64,000 bases of DNA, taken from positions 47,232 through 111,231 of the forward strand of contig JAAUZT010000006.1 of NCBI GenBank assembly GCA_014804485.1. Direction: 5' to 3'. A program made the translations under genes and the position numbers. Source of the stretch: Lachnospiraceae bacterium (GTDB taxonomy: Bacteria > Bacillota > Clostridia > Lachnospirales > Lachnospiraceae). Below are positions 1 to 8,844 of the stretch, in pieces (positions within the stretch are counted from its first letter, which is position 1; the number at the start of each line of letters is the position of its first letter). The notes beneath the pieces were generated by a model. It was not told the origin of the DNA and did no database searches. It saw only the letters and a list, made by a program, of their open reading frames with translations.

Positions 1-5
1 ACCTG

Positions 6-770
6 GTGCGCAGGGCAGGTTTTCGCAATGTCAATATTGATATCATGGCGGCGCTTCCGGGACAGAATACAGATTCCTATGAGCGGACGCTTCGGAAGGT
101 GACGGCGCTTGCGCCGGAGCATATATCGGCCTACAGCCTGATTCTGGAAGAGGGAACGCCTCTGTATGAGCGGCAGACGGAACACTCTTTTCCGACGGAA
201 GAAGAGGAACAGGAGATGGACCGGCTTACAAGACAGTATCTGGCTTCCTGTGGTTATCACAGATACGAGATTTCCAATTATGCCAAAGACGGTTATGAGT
301 GCAGGCATAACAAAGTATATTGGCAGCGGGGTAACTATGTGGGATTCGGACTGGGTGCCTCCGCTATGGTGCAGAACGTCAGATGGAGCAATCCGGATAC
401 GATGGAAAGCTATGCGATGTATGTGATGAGTGCAGAATCTAAGCATGGAGATGACGGGGCGGAATCCGGGCAGTTTATAGAGGTGAACGGACAGGGAGAG
501 CCGGAGGCCGGATATCTACCGCACAGACAGGTGTTGAGCCGGCAGGAGCAGATGGAGGAGTATATGTTTCTCGGACTGCGTATGGTCTGTGGTGTGAGCG
601 CGGCAAAGTTCGAGCATATATTCGGCAGTCCTATAGAGGAAGTATACGGCGAGACGATAGACCGTCTGCGGCGGCAGAGTCTTCTTGTGCGGGACGGGGA
701 CGGAATCAGACTGACGGAGCGCGGGCTGGATGTGAGTAATTATGCAATGTCGCAGTTTTTGTTTGACTAA
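6..770 (+). CDS. hemW: HemW-like radical SAM protein (oxygen-independent coproporphyrinogen III oxidase family), 5' end outside window
   Basis: ORF truncated at window start; NVNIDIMAALPGQ, HISAYSLILEEGTPLY, RYEISNYA and C-terminal LTERGLDVSNYAMSQFL are typical of HemW. Confidence 0.88.
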   Translation: MRRAGFRNVNIDIMAALPGQNTDSYERTLRKVTALAPEHISAYSLILEEGTPLYERQTEHSFPTEEEEQEMDRLTRQYLASCGYHRYEISNYAKDGYECRHNKVYWQRGNYVGFGLGASAMVQNVRWSNPDTMESYAMYVMSAESKHGDDGAESGQFIEVNGQGEPEAGYLPHRQVLSRQEQMEEYMFLGLRMVCGVSAAKFEHIFGSPIEEVYGETIDRLRRQSLLVRDGDGIRLTERGLDVSNYAMSQFLFD

Positions 771-844
771 AGTTTATTTTCGCTTTTTTCAGACATTAGA
801 TGTCATTTTAAAGAATTTGTATTGTAATTTATACACTGTCTTTG

Positions 845-973
845 TATAATATTATTATGGAAACCGCGAAGTCGTGCCCTTTATGGCTTGCCGGAAAACA
901 TATTTTCAGGTGGAAAGGCACTTAAGATGCCGCCGGGTCATAGAATAGAGTAAATGGACTTTGGGGGCTTCTT
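845..973 (+). promoter_or_regulatory. Structured leader / putative ncRNA upstream of sigK, preceded by sigma-A-like promoter (TTGTAA-17-TATAAT, -10 at 845-850)
   Basis: Nested hairpin: GTGCC (874-878)/GGCAC (917-921) enclosing CCgGAAAA-cata-TTTTCaGG (891-910). About 115 nt leader before a TTG start. No known riboswitch family recognised. Confidence 0.4.
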
Positions 974-1609
974 TTGAAAACATTTAAGCAACCACTGACT
1001 GCGAAGGAAGAGGCCGTATACTTAAAGCTGTTGAAGACGGGGGAAGACGCAGATCGGGTGCGGGCTAAGGAAATTCTCATAGAACATAACCTGCGTCTGG
1101 TTGCACATATTGCCAAGAAATATCAGAATGTAGACGAAGAAATGGAAGACATGATCTCGATCGGGACGATCGGACTGATCAAAGCGATCGATTCTTTCGA
1201 TGCCGGTAAAGGTAAACTAAGCACCTATGCATCCCGATGTATCGACAATGAACTGCTGATGTTTCTGCGTGCAAAGAAGAAAACGTCCAGAGAAGTGTCT
1301 CTCTATGAGCCGATCGGTACGGATCGGGAAGGCAATGAGATCAATCTGCTTGACATTATAGAGCAGGATCAGATTGATGTGATCGACAGGATGGAGGCCG
1401 AGGATAAACTGAGCAGGCTTTCGGGACTGATTCATGAGAGGCTCAGTGACAGGGAAAGGGAGATCATAACACTGCGTTATGGTCTGACGAGTGAATACGA
1501 GGTGACCCAGAGAGAGATCGGACGCAAGCTGGGGATTTCCAGAAGCTATGTTTCGAGGATAGAGAAGAGGGCGCTTGAGAAACTCAGGGAGGCTTACGAG
1601 GCGTTGTAA
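974..1609 (+). CDS. sigK: RNA polymerase sporulation sigma factor SigK (no pro-sequence, uninterrupted)
   Basis: FKQPLTAKEE, LIEHNLRLVAHIAKKYQN, MISIGTIGLIKAIDSF, VSLYEPIGTDREGNEINLLDII, TQREIGRKLGISRSYVSRIEKRAL match SigK; TTG start. Confidence 0.85.
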   Translation: MKTFKQPLTAKEEAVYLKLLKTGEDADRVRAKEILIEHNLRLVAHIAKKYQNVDEEMEDMISIGTIGLIKAIDSFDAGKGKLSTYASRCIDNELLMFLRAKKKTSREVSLYEPIGTDREGNEINLLDIIEQDQIDVIDRMEAEDKLSRLSGLIHERLSDREREIITLRYGLTSEYEVTQREIGRKLGISRSYVSRIEKRALEKLREAYEAL

Positions 1610-1640
1610 GTTGTGTAAGGGCTAAGGAGGAAACGGAAGT

Positions 1641-2768
1641 ATGCTTTTTGTAAAAAAGGATGATTTGAAGGTAGGAATGCGGCTGGCACGTCCTATTTAC
1701 AATAAAGACGGTGTTCTGTTATATGAACGCAATTCCAAGCTGACTATGCAGGGTATTGTGAGTATTAAAAATTTCGGACTGATCGGAATCTTCGTGCTGG
1801 AGCCGGCAGAGCCTGTTCCGCCCATGACGCAGGCAGATATTGATTTTGAACGTTTTCAGACGATGAGTGTCTTCTCTATCAGGGAAGAGCTGGAGAAGAT
1901 TCTGCAGACGAGACGACTGTACAAGATGCCTACGATCGCTGCTAATATCATCAAAAGTTACGGACATTTGGATAAGAAACTTAATTTCGTACAGAATCTG
2001 CGCAGCAAGGAGGACTATATCTATAAGCACTCCCTGAATGTAGCGATTCTGTGCGCTATGGTAACACATGTTATGAATCTGAGGCTGGATGAGCAGGTAG
2101 AGACCGTGCAGGCGGCTATCATCCATGATATCGGTAAGCTGACAGTACCGAAGAATATTTCCGGTAAGGATAATCTGACCGATGAGGAGCAGGAGTTTGT
2201 TCGGAACGCAGAGCTGCAGGGACACAACCTGATCGATATCGTGTTTTCCTCGAGCCCTAATGTCAAGAGGATCTGTGCGCAGGCGCAGAGGCTGCTGGCG
2301 AGTCTTGACATGCAGGGGGACATTTCATCCATGAAGATGGTCAACGGCGCTAAGGTGCTGGCGGTCATGGAGACTTTTGACACAATGACGGCGATGCAGG
2401 TGGAGAAGGAACCGGAATCTGAAGTGGCGGCTCTTAAGCATCTGCTTGATAATCCGCAGATATATGACCGCGATGTGGTGAATGGACTGATCCGGTCTAT
2501 CAGCATTCTGGGACCCGGCACCAGCGTGGAGCTCAATACCGGAGACAAGGCGCTCGTTCTGGCGGACAATGCGCAGAACATACTGGAGCCGATGATCCTG
2601 ATGTTCGGCGATAACAGTATCGTGGACTTAAGTGACAGAGAGAGGTTCGGAGATCTGGAGATCAAGGATATCATGAAGACCATGGATAACCGCCACGTGA
2701 TGGACATGGATCTGTTAAAAAAGCAGGGGATCAAGGTTGAGGAACCTGAGTATGTGACAGTACCGTAA
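1641..2768 (+). CDS. HD-domain / degenerate HD-GYP-like signalling protein
   Basis: N-terminal DLKVGMRLARPIYNKDGVLLY typical of HD-GYP proteins; HSLNVAILC...HDIGKLTVP present; no HHExxDGxGYP segment. Confidence 0.75.
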   Translation: MLFVKKDDLKVGMRLARPIYNKDGVLLYERNSKLTMQGIVSIKNFGLIGIFVLEPAEPVPPMTQADIDFERFQTMSVFSIREELEKILQTRRLYKMPTIAANIIKSYGHLDKKLNFVQNLRSKEDYIYKHSLNVAILCAMVTHVMNLRLDEQVETVQAAIIHDIGKLTVPKNISGKDNLTDEEQEFVRNAELQGHNLIDIVFSSSPNVKRICAQAQRLLASLDMQGDISSMKMVNGAKVLAVMETFDTMTAMQVEKEPESEVAALKHLLDNPQIYDRDVVNGLIRSISILGPGTSVELNTGDKALVLADNAQNILEPMILMFGDNSIVDLSDRERFGDLEIKDIMKTMDNRHVMDMDLLKKQGIKVEEPEYVTVP

Positions 2769-2859
2769 CGGGTGTAATATAAACTGCCGTACCACGGCGG
2801 GACAGAGAATGGGAGAAATACATTCCATACTACAATACAAGAAGAGGTGGGACAGAGAA

Positions 2860-3915
2860 ATGCCGACAATAGAAGAGATTATGAGAGTAGCCTGTGATGC
2901 GAAGGCATCCGATGTGCATGTTACGGTGGGTATACCGCCTAAGATGCGCGTAAACGGTAATCTGGTTACCATGAATTTTCCGAGGATGATGCCTGCGGAT
3001 ACGTTGACGCTTGCCTATTCCATGATGAACGATGTCCAGCGGGAGAAGTTTGATGAACGGGGCGAGTATGATATGTCTTTTTCCATACCGGAACTGGGCA
3101 GATATCGTGTTAATGTGTATAAGCAGAGAGGCTCGGCGGCTATGGCGCTTCGTTTGGTTGGTACGCAGGTGCCTTCGCCGGAAGTGTTGGGGGTGCCGGA
3201 GTCTGTTGTCAATCTGTATGAGCGTAAGAGAGGACTGATTCTGGTAACAGGTCCTACGGGAAGCGGTAAATCTACGACATTGGCGGCAATCATAGATAAG
3301 ATCAACAATAAGAGAGATGCCCATGTAATCACACTGGAGGACCCGATCGAGTATCTGCATCAGCATAAGATGGCTATGGTCAACCAGAGAGAGATCGGAC
3401 TGGATTCCCAGAGCTATGCCAATGCGCTCAGAGCGGCGCTGCGTGAGGATCCCGATGTAATCCTCGTAGGAGAGATGCGTGACTTCGAGACCATCAGCGT
3501 AGCAATCACGGCAGCTGAGACAGGCCACCTTGTGCTGTCCACGTTGCATACCATCGGTGCGGCGAGTACAGTTGACCGTGTTATTGACGTATTCCCGCCC
3601 CATCAGCAGCAGCAGATCCGGGTACAGTTTGCCAACGTGCTGGAAGCAATTATTTCCCAGCAGTTGATTCCTACGTTGGACGGGCATGGGCGTGTAGCGG
3701 CTTTTGAGGTACTTCACGCAAATCATGCGGTAAGGAATCTGATCCGTGAAGGCAAGTCCCATCAGCTTGTTTCTACTATGCAGACGAATCGTAAGATGGG
3801 TATGATGACGATGGATGAGGCGATCATGCAGCTTTATTATGAAGGAAGGATCGATAGAGAGATGGCAATTCAGTTTGCGCAGGATCCTGACGGTATGCAG
3901 AATAAGCTTATGTAA
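2860..3915 (+). CDS. pilT: Twitching motility ATPase PilT
   Basis: Walker A GPTGSGKSTTLAAIID, EDPIEYLH, LREDPDVILVGEMRD, TGHLVLSTLHT; likely start ATG 2860 within the ORF starting 2809. Confidence 0.93.
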   Translation: MPTIEEIMRVACDAKASDVHVTVGIPPKMRVNGNLVTMNFPRMMPADTLTLAYSMMNDVQREKFDERGEYDMSFSIPELGRYRVNVYKQRGSAAMALRLVGTQVPSPEVLGVPESVVNLYERKRGLILVTGPTGSGKSTTLAAIIDKINNKRDAHVITLEDPIEYLHQHKMAMVNQREIGLDSQSYANALRAALREDPDVILVGEMRDFETISVAITAAETGHLVLSTLHTIGAASTVDRVIDVFPPHQQQQIRVQFANVLEAIISQQLIPTLDGHGRVAAFEVLHANHAVRNLIREGKSHQLVSTMQTNRKMGMMTMDEAIMQLYYEGRIDREMAIQFAQDPDGMQNKLM

Positions 3916-3963
3916 TTAAATAATTGGTGTTACATAATTAAAATATGCGGAATATCAGACAGA

Positions 3964-3991
3964 GGGCTTGACAAGTGGGTCAAGTCCTTTT
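3964..3991 (+). terminator. Rho-independent terminator after pilT
   Basis: GGGCTTGAC-aagtgg-GTCAAGTCC followed by TTTT. Confidence 0.7.
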
Positions 3992-4130
3992 ATGATGGAA
4001 AAAATATCTGTAATTCTGATCGTATCAGCAGTAGGCAGTTTTATGCCGGTCTGCGGATATTCTATTGATTCAGGCGTATCGCCGCATGATTTCAGAGACA
4101 GAGATTATGAATTGTGAAGGAGGTATTATT

Positions 4131-5723
4131 TTGTTCAGTACAATTACATCAGGGACACTTTATGGCATTCGCAGCTGCCTGATTCAGGTGGAAGTGGATG
4201 TCTCGCAGGGACTTCCGTGTTTCCAGATCGTAGGTCTGCCGGGATCGGAGGTGCGGGAAGCCAGAGAAAGAGTCAAGGTTGCGCTTAAGAATGTGGGAGT
4301 CGAGCTGCCACCTGTCAGTATTAATGTGAATCTTTCTCCGGCGGATATCCCTAAGAGCGGCACTATGTTTGATCTGCCGGTGGCGGTAGGCATCATGACG
4401 GCATTGTCCAAGATTCCGGCGAAAGCTGCTGCGGATACGCTTCTGATCGGGGAGCTGGGGCTTTCCGGAGAGGTTAAACCCGTGAAAGGTGTGCTCCCGA
4501 TTGTGCGGGAGGCGGCGCGCAGGAGAATCAGGAGGTGTATCCTGCCGGAGGAAAATCTGTGGGAAGGCTCTCTCGTAGAGCAGGTGGAAAGCGTTGGGGT
4601 GTCGGATATGCGGCAGGCTATAGAGACACTGACCGGCGTAAGACAGACGGCAGCGTGTAGGAGGGCGGAAGGTAATGCGGAACAAGGGGAAAACGGCGTG
4701 CAGATACGTGGAGTCCATGACGATGTGTCACAACCGGGGCCAGCATACAGCGTATCAGAACATGACGGAAGAGAAGACTTCGCGGATATCAGCGGGCAGG
4801 AAAGCTTGAAAAGAGCGGCGGAAGTGGCGGCGGCTGGGTTTCACCATCTGCTGATCGTGGGACCGCCGGGAGCGGGTAAGACGATGCTGGCTTGTCGGAT
4901 TCCCACGATCCTGCCGCCACTGTCAGCGGAAGAGAGTCTGGAGGTGTCCTCCATCTACAGTATTTCCGGCCTGCTGCGGTCTGAGGCGGGGCTTAAGAAA
5001 GAACGTCCGTTTCTGAATCCCCATCACACGATTACCGGGCAGGCACTTGTGGGCGGCGGACGGATCCCGACACCCGGAATTATCAGTCTTGCACATAGAG
5101 GTGTGCTTTTTCTGGATGAACTGCCGGAATTCAAGAGGGAGACACTGGATATTCTCAGACAGCCCCTGGAGGATCGGAAAGTGCAGATCGCCAGAACCTG
5201 CGGGACTTATGTTTATCCTGCCGATTTTATGCTGGTGGGAGCCATGAACCCCTGTCCTTGCGGATATTACCCTGATATGGGGCGATGTCGGTGCACACCT
5301 TCCGAGGTCAGACGCTATCTGCGGCGGGTGTCGGGACCTGTTTTAGACCGGATGGATATCTGCGTGCAGGCACAGCCGGTAGAATTTCATCATATCGCAG
5401 AGCCGGCGGCGGGAGAGAACAGCGACCGGATCAGAGCCCGCGTTATGCGTGCCAGGACAATACAGGCAGAGCGGTTTCAAGATACCGGTTTGCGCTTTAA
5501 CTCGGACATGAAGGCAGGAGATGTGGAACGGTACTGCAAGCTGGGTGGAAAAGAGCAGAGATTTATGGAGCAGATGTTTGCAGCCATGCAGTTGTCTGCA
5601 AGAGGGTATCATAAGATTCTGAAAGTGGCGCGTACCATAGCGGATCTGGCAGGCTGTGAGCGGATCGGCGAGGAACATCTGGCGGAAGCGGTCTGCTACA
5701 GACAGACGGAGGTGCTGCAATGA
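4131..5723 (+). CDS. comM: YifB/ComM family Mg-chelatase-like AAA+ ATPase
   Basis: GLPCFQIVGLPGSEVREARERVK, NLSPADIPKSG, VGPPGAGKTMLA, HRGVLFLDELPEF, GAMNPCPCGYY. TTG start at 4131 after AGGAGG; ORF opens at 4065. Confidence 0.93.
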   Translation: MFSTITSGTLYGIRSCLIQVEVDVSQGLPCFQIVGLPGSEVREARERVKVALKNVGVELPPVSINVNLSPADIPKSGTMFDLPVAVGIMTALSKIPAKAAADTLLIGELGLSGEVKPVKGVLPIVREAARRRIRRCILPEENLWEGSLVEQVESVGVSDMRQAIETLTGVRQTAACRRAEGNAEQGENGVQIRGVHDDVSQPGPAYSVSEHDGREDFADISGQESLKRAAEVAAAGFHHLLIVGPPGAGKTMLACRIPTILPPLSAEESLEVSSIYSISGLLRSEAGLKKERPFLNPHHTITGQALVGGGRIPTPGIISLAHRGVLFLDELPEFKRETLDILRQPLEDRKVQIARTCGTYVYPADFMLVGAMNPCPCGYYPDMGRCRCTPSEVRRYLRRVSGPVLDRMDICVQAQPVEFHHIAEPAAGENSDRIRARVMRARTIQAERFQDTGLRFNSDMKAGDVERYCKLGGKEQRFMEQMFAAMQLSARGYHKILKVARTIADLAGCERIGEEHLAEAVCYRQTEVLQ

Positions 5724-6838
5724 CAGAGCGGGAGAAAGCGTATATGCACTGGCTGTATCAGGCAGTGGGCATGGGAAACAGAGGGACACTTAAACGGCTT
5801 AAGCAGATCGGCACGCCGGAGGAGATCTACGGGCTTGCGAAACAGGGTCGGCTGGCGGAGAAGCTGAGCGAAAGATACCGGAATAAGGCGGAACAGATCA
5901 CCGCCTGTGCGGCAGCGTATGACGTGATGGCGGAGTATGAGAAGTTGGTTGGGGCAGGAATCTCTTTTGTTACCGGAGAAGAGCCGTCCTATCCGAAACG
6001 GCTTGCAATGATCACCGATGCGCCTTGGGCTCTGTATTATGTGGGGAAACTTCCGGACAATGAGAAACCGGCGATCGCCATTATAGGAGCTAGAAACTGT
6101 TCGGAATACGGGCGGGGTATGGCAAGGCAGTTCGGTGAGGCGCTGGCTGCGGCGGGCGTGCAAATCGTAAGCGGTATGGCGAGGGGGATCGATGGAATCG
6201 GTCAGCAGGCAGCACTGCGGACAGGCGGTTACTCGCTGGGCGTGCTGGGGTGCGGTGTGGATATCTGTTACCCACCGGATAACAGAGCGTTATATGAGGC
6301 ACTGATCGCTTCGGGTGGTATCTGCTCCGAATATCCGCCGGGGACGACGCCGAGGGCGGTGCTTTTCCCGCCCAGAAACCGCATTATCAGCGGCTTGTGT
6401 GATGCTGTGCTGGTAATTGAGGCGAAGGAGCGCAGTGGGACGCTGATCACGGTGGATATGGCATTGGAGCAGGGGCGCGAAGTGTATGCCCTGCCGGGCA
6501 GGGCAACGGATCTTCTGAGTCTGGGCTGCAACAGACTGATCAGACAGGGCGCGGCGCTGGTGATGTCTCCACAGGAGATGCTGCAGGAGCTGGGAGTATC
6601 GTGCGGAGACACGGAAGTATACAGACAACAGGTGTTATTTAAACCAGAGGGCATATCGGGGCGGCTGCTTGAGCTGCTGGATTATCAGCCGAAGTCCATG
6701 GAGCAGATACGGCAGGAGTACGCGGCGCTGTACGGCGCAGGGATGTCCGTTCCGGAATTGTGCAGGGAGCTGCTGGGGCTGTGTACCGGCGGATATGCCG
6801 GCAGGGTCGGCGGGAATTATTATGTGAAAAAGATGTAA
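5720..6838 (+). CDS. dprA: DNA processing protein DprA/Smf
   Basis: AIIGARNCSEYGRGMARQFGEALAAAGVQIVSGMARGIDGIGQQAAL, LGCGVDICYPPDN, FPPRNRIISGL. Confidence 0.95.
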   Translation: MTEREKAYMHWLYQAVGMGNRGTLKRLKQIGTPEEIYGLAKQGRLAEKLSERYRNKAEQITACAAAYDVMAEYEKLVGAGISFVTGEEPSYPKRLAMITDAPWALYYVGKLPDNEKPAIAIIGARNCSEYGRGMARQFGEALAAAGVQIVSGMARGIDGIGQQAALRTGGYSLGVLGCGVDICYPPDNRALYEALIASGGICSEYPPGTTPRAVLFPPRNRIISGLCDAVLVIEAKERSGTLITVDMALEQGREVYALPGRATDLLSLGCNRLIRQGAALVMSPQEMLQELGVSCGDTEVYRQQVLFKPEGISGRLLELLDYQPKSMEQIRQEYAALYGAGMSVPELCRELLGLCTGGYAGRVGGNYYVKKM

Positions 6839-7015
6839 CGCAGACATCATGAAATCGAAATGCGCAAAACGAAAGAGTGTCTGGGGATTATTGCATGCTC
6901 ACAGCCTTAGAAGCAAAATAATGCAGAATACAAGGACAGAAAAAGGCAGCCGATTGTGGACGGGCCGTGAACCGATTCGGATTTGCAGGCACAGATACAG
7001 AGAGAAAATAAAGCA

Positions 7016-7055
7016 GACAGGGAACCCATTATAGGCTCCCTGTCGATGGTTTTTA
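7016..7055 (+). terminator. Hairpin/terminator-like element downstream of dprA
   Basis: GACAGGGA...TCCCTGTC inverted repeat followed by gatggTTTTT. Confidence 0.5.
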
Positions 7056-7072
7056 TATCGTTTGATCGGCTT

Positions 7073-7359
7073 TTAGTTTTTCACTTCATCAAGAGATAAT
7101 CCCGATATGTTTGCAATTTTGTCCAAGGCATATTTCCCCGCTGCCAACATACGAAGCGCAGCTTCTTTCATCCCTTCTTTTATCCCCTGCTTTAAGGATT
7201 CGTTTCTCATATCTTCCATCACTTTACACATTTCTTGCACTTCCTTCGGATTTTCTTTTAGATATCTTGTCGCATAAAATCATCATCTATTGGGCGCAAA
7301 CCTCTCAAACGTTGTAAATCTTCCTGATGTTGCTGCTCTGACGCTGTCAATTTTTCCAT
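7073..7359 (-). pseudogene. Remnant of Rpn / PD-(D/E)XK nuclease family transposase-like gene with internal deletion and frame change
   Basis: Minus strand: MEKLTASEQQHQEDLQRLRGLRPIDDDFMR, then a frame-shifted join to ATRYLKENPKEVQEMCKVMEDMRNESLKQGIKEGMKEAALRMLAAGKYALDKIANISGLSLDEVKN*. Both ends resemble Rpn family termini; the core is missing. Confidence 0.7.
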
Positions 7360-7552
7360 CTTCTGGATAAAAGTAACTATAACGGTTAAAATCCGATGGG
7401 ACGGACAAGACCGTGGAAAGACTGATTTTAGATTAAAAAATATTAAAATCTCATTTTAATGAAGATTCAACTACGAATGTATGTTCTGATAGTATTATGT
7501 TGATTGTTGGTATATAATAAAACATTATAATACTAATAGGTGGAACGCAAAA

Positions 7553-8284
7553 ATGACGAAAGAATACTATTTGTTTTTAGATGAAACCAAACCTAATGCG
7601 CATGGTAGTTACTTTGCGTTGGGTGGCTATGCGATACAAAAGGAAGATTATGAGAATATCTTAAAACCAAATTTAGAAAAGATTAAAACAGATTTAATGC
7701 CAGTTCCAGAATTACCACTGCATTTATATGATATGCGGAAAAATATAAATGGTTTTGAATTCTTGTCTGATGTACAAATAAGGAACAGTTTGTTTGACAG
7801 GATCAAAAATTTAATCCAAAATTTAAATTTAAATGTTTTTGTTGCATCAATAGACACAGATAAATATAAAAACATGTATTATAATAAAACAAATGACATT
7901 TATGACATAGCTTTACAGACAATCTTAGAAAATTTTGTACATTTTTTGATTGAGAATAATGCAATTGGTTCATTTTTTATTGAATCAAGAAATCAATCAG
8001 AAAACAAATATCTACAAATATGTTATTATAGGTTATTAACAGGTGGTACGTTGTATATTGATTCACAAACCATAATGGATAAACTTTCAATATTAAGTTT
8101 CCCCTTAAAATCAGATAATAATTTGGGGGTTCAACTTGCAGATTTTATTCCAGTGTCATTTGTAAGGCATTTGATTGGTTCTAAGGATTACTGTGGATTG
8201 TATAGGCTATTTGAATCAAAATTATATAAAGGATTTGGTGGAAATATGGAAGATAGATTTGGATTCAAAAGATTACTAGAGTGA
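7553..8284 (+). CDS. DUF3800-like protein
   Basis: LFLDETKPNAHGSYFALGGYAI, LHLYDM, FFIESRNQSENKYLQ and GVQLADFIPV resemble the spaced acidic motifs of DUF3800; AT-rich relative to neighbours. Confidence 0.7.
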   Translation: MTKEYYLFLDETKPNAHGSYFALGGYAIQKEDYENILKPNLEKIKTDLMPVPELPLHLYDMRKNINGFEFLSDVQIRNSLFDRIKNLIQNLNLNVFVASIDTDKYKNMYYNKTNDIYDIALQTILENFVHFLIENNAIGSFFIESRNQSENKYLQICYYRLLTGGTLYIDSQTIMDKLSILSFPLKSDNNLGVQLADFIPVSFVRHLIGSKDYCGLYRLFESKLYKGFGGNMEDRFGFKRLLE

Positions 8285-8347
8285 ACATACGTTCTGTATT
8301 GACATACTTTTGTTGTGTGTTAAACTTTAAACAATGATACATATTAA

Positions 8348-8511
8348 GGTGTAACCATTTTTATGTAGCATTTGCGGAAGGGTAAAGGGTGTAACCGTGA
8401 CTTCTGCATATTTTAAGTTTGTATTACATATAATGATTATGGTTGAAGGGTGTAACCGTGAGACCTAGCTATTCAGCGGCAAAAAGGACTTATCAGTATT
8501 ATGGTGTAACC
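8348..8511. repeat. Four interspersed copies of GGTGTAACC
   Basis: Copies at 8348-8356, 8388-8396, 8449-8457, 8503-8511; outer copies continue ATTTT, inner copies continue GTGA. Confidence 0.8.
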
Positions 8512-8731
8512 ATTTTCTGATTTAGTCTTTTTTGTTATTTATCTCCGTAAACTCTATCACAAATTCCTTATTGTCACTGTCAATTTTTCCACCTGTGTTC
8601 CTTTCTGTTTTCGTATCTCCATACTACCATAAGCCCCTGGTTTTACAAGCATGGAGACAGCGGAATGCCTGCCTTTTGGGTGCTTTTCCTATATCTTTGC
8701 TTACCGTGTTATCCGAATATGTCAAATTATA

Positions 8732-8761
8732 TTGAAATACAGCGAAATATATGTGTATAAT
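8732..8761 (+). promoter_or_regulatory. Sigma-A-like promoter for the LTA-synthase-like gene
   Basis: TTGAAA (8732-8737), 18 nt spacer, TATAAT (8756-8761). Confidence 0.55.
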
Positions 8762-8844
8762 CAATATTGGCTGCCGAGAGTGGTACAGTCAGGTCGATTT
8801 CGATACGGCATAATGCAGATAAAAACACAGAGGAACAGAATGAT

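Noticed and set aside
2021-2869. 282-aa minus-strand ORF opposite the HD-domain gene, and the other long antisense ORFs in the track (e.g. 2830-3762, 25884-26651, 57530-58333)
   Set aside because: No recognisable domains, Ser/Arg/Cys-rich shadow composition, fully overlap well-supported + strand genes.
6849-7034. 61-aa + strand ORF after dprA
   Set aside because: No recognisable motif; basic composition, runs into the hairpin at 7016-7055.
7111-7317. 68-aa + strand ORF
   Set aside because: Antisense to the Rpn-family pseudogene.
8348-8511. GGTGTAACC cluster as a CRISPR array
   Set aside because: Motif only 9 nt, irregular spacing (40/61/54), no cas genes; kept only as an unexplained repeat cluster.
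8545-8650. Possible C-terminal protein fragment on the minus strand (YGDTKTERNTGGKIDSDNKEFVIEFTEINNKKD*)
   Set aside because: Only about 33 codons, bounded by stops, with no recognised family; only the shared 20-nt segment is reported.
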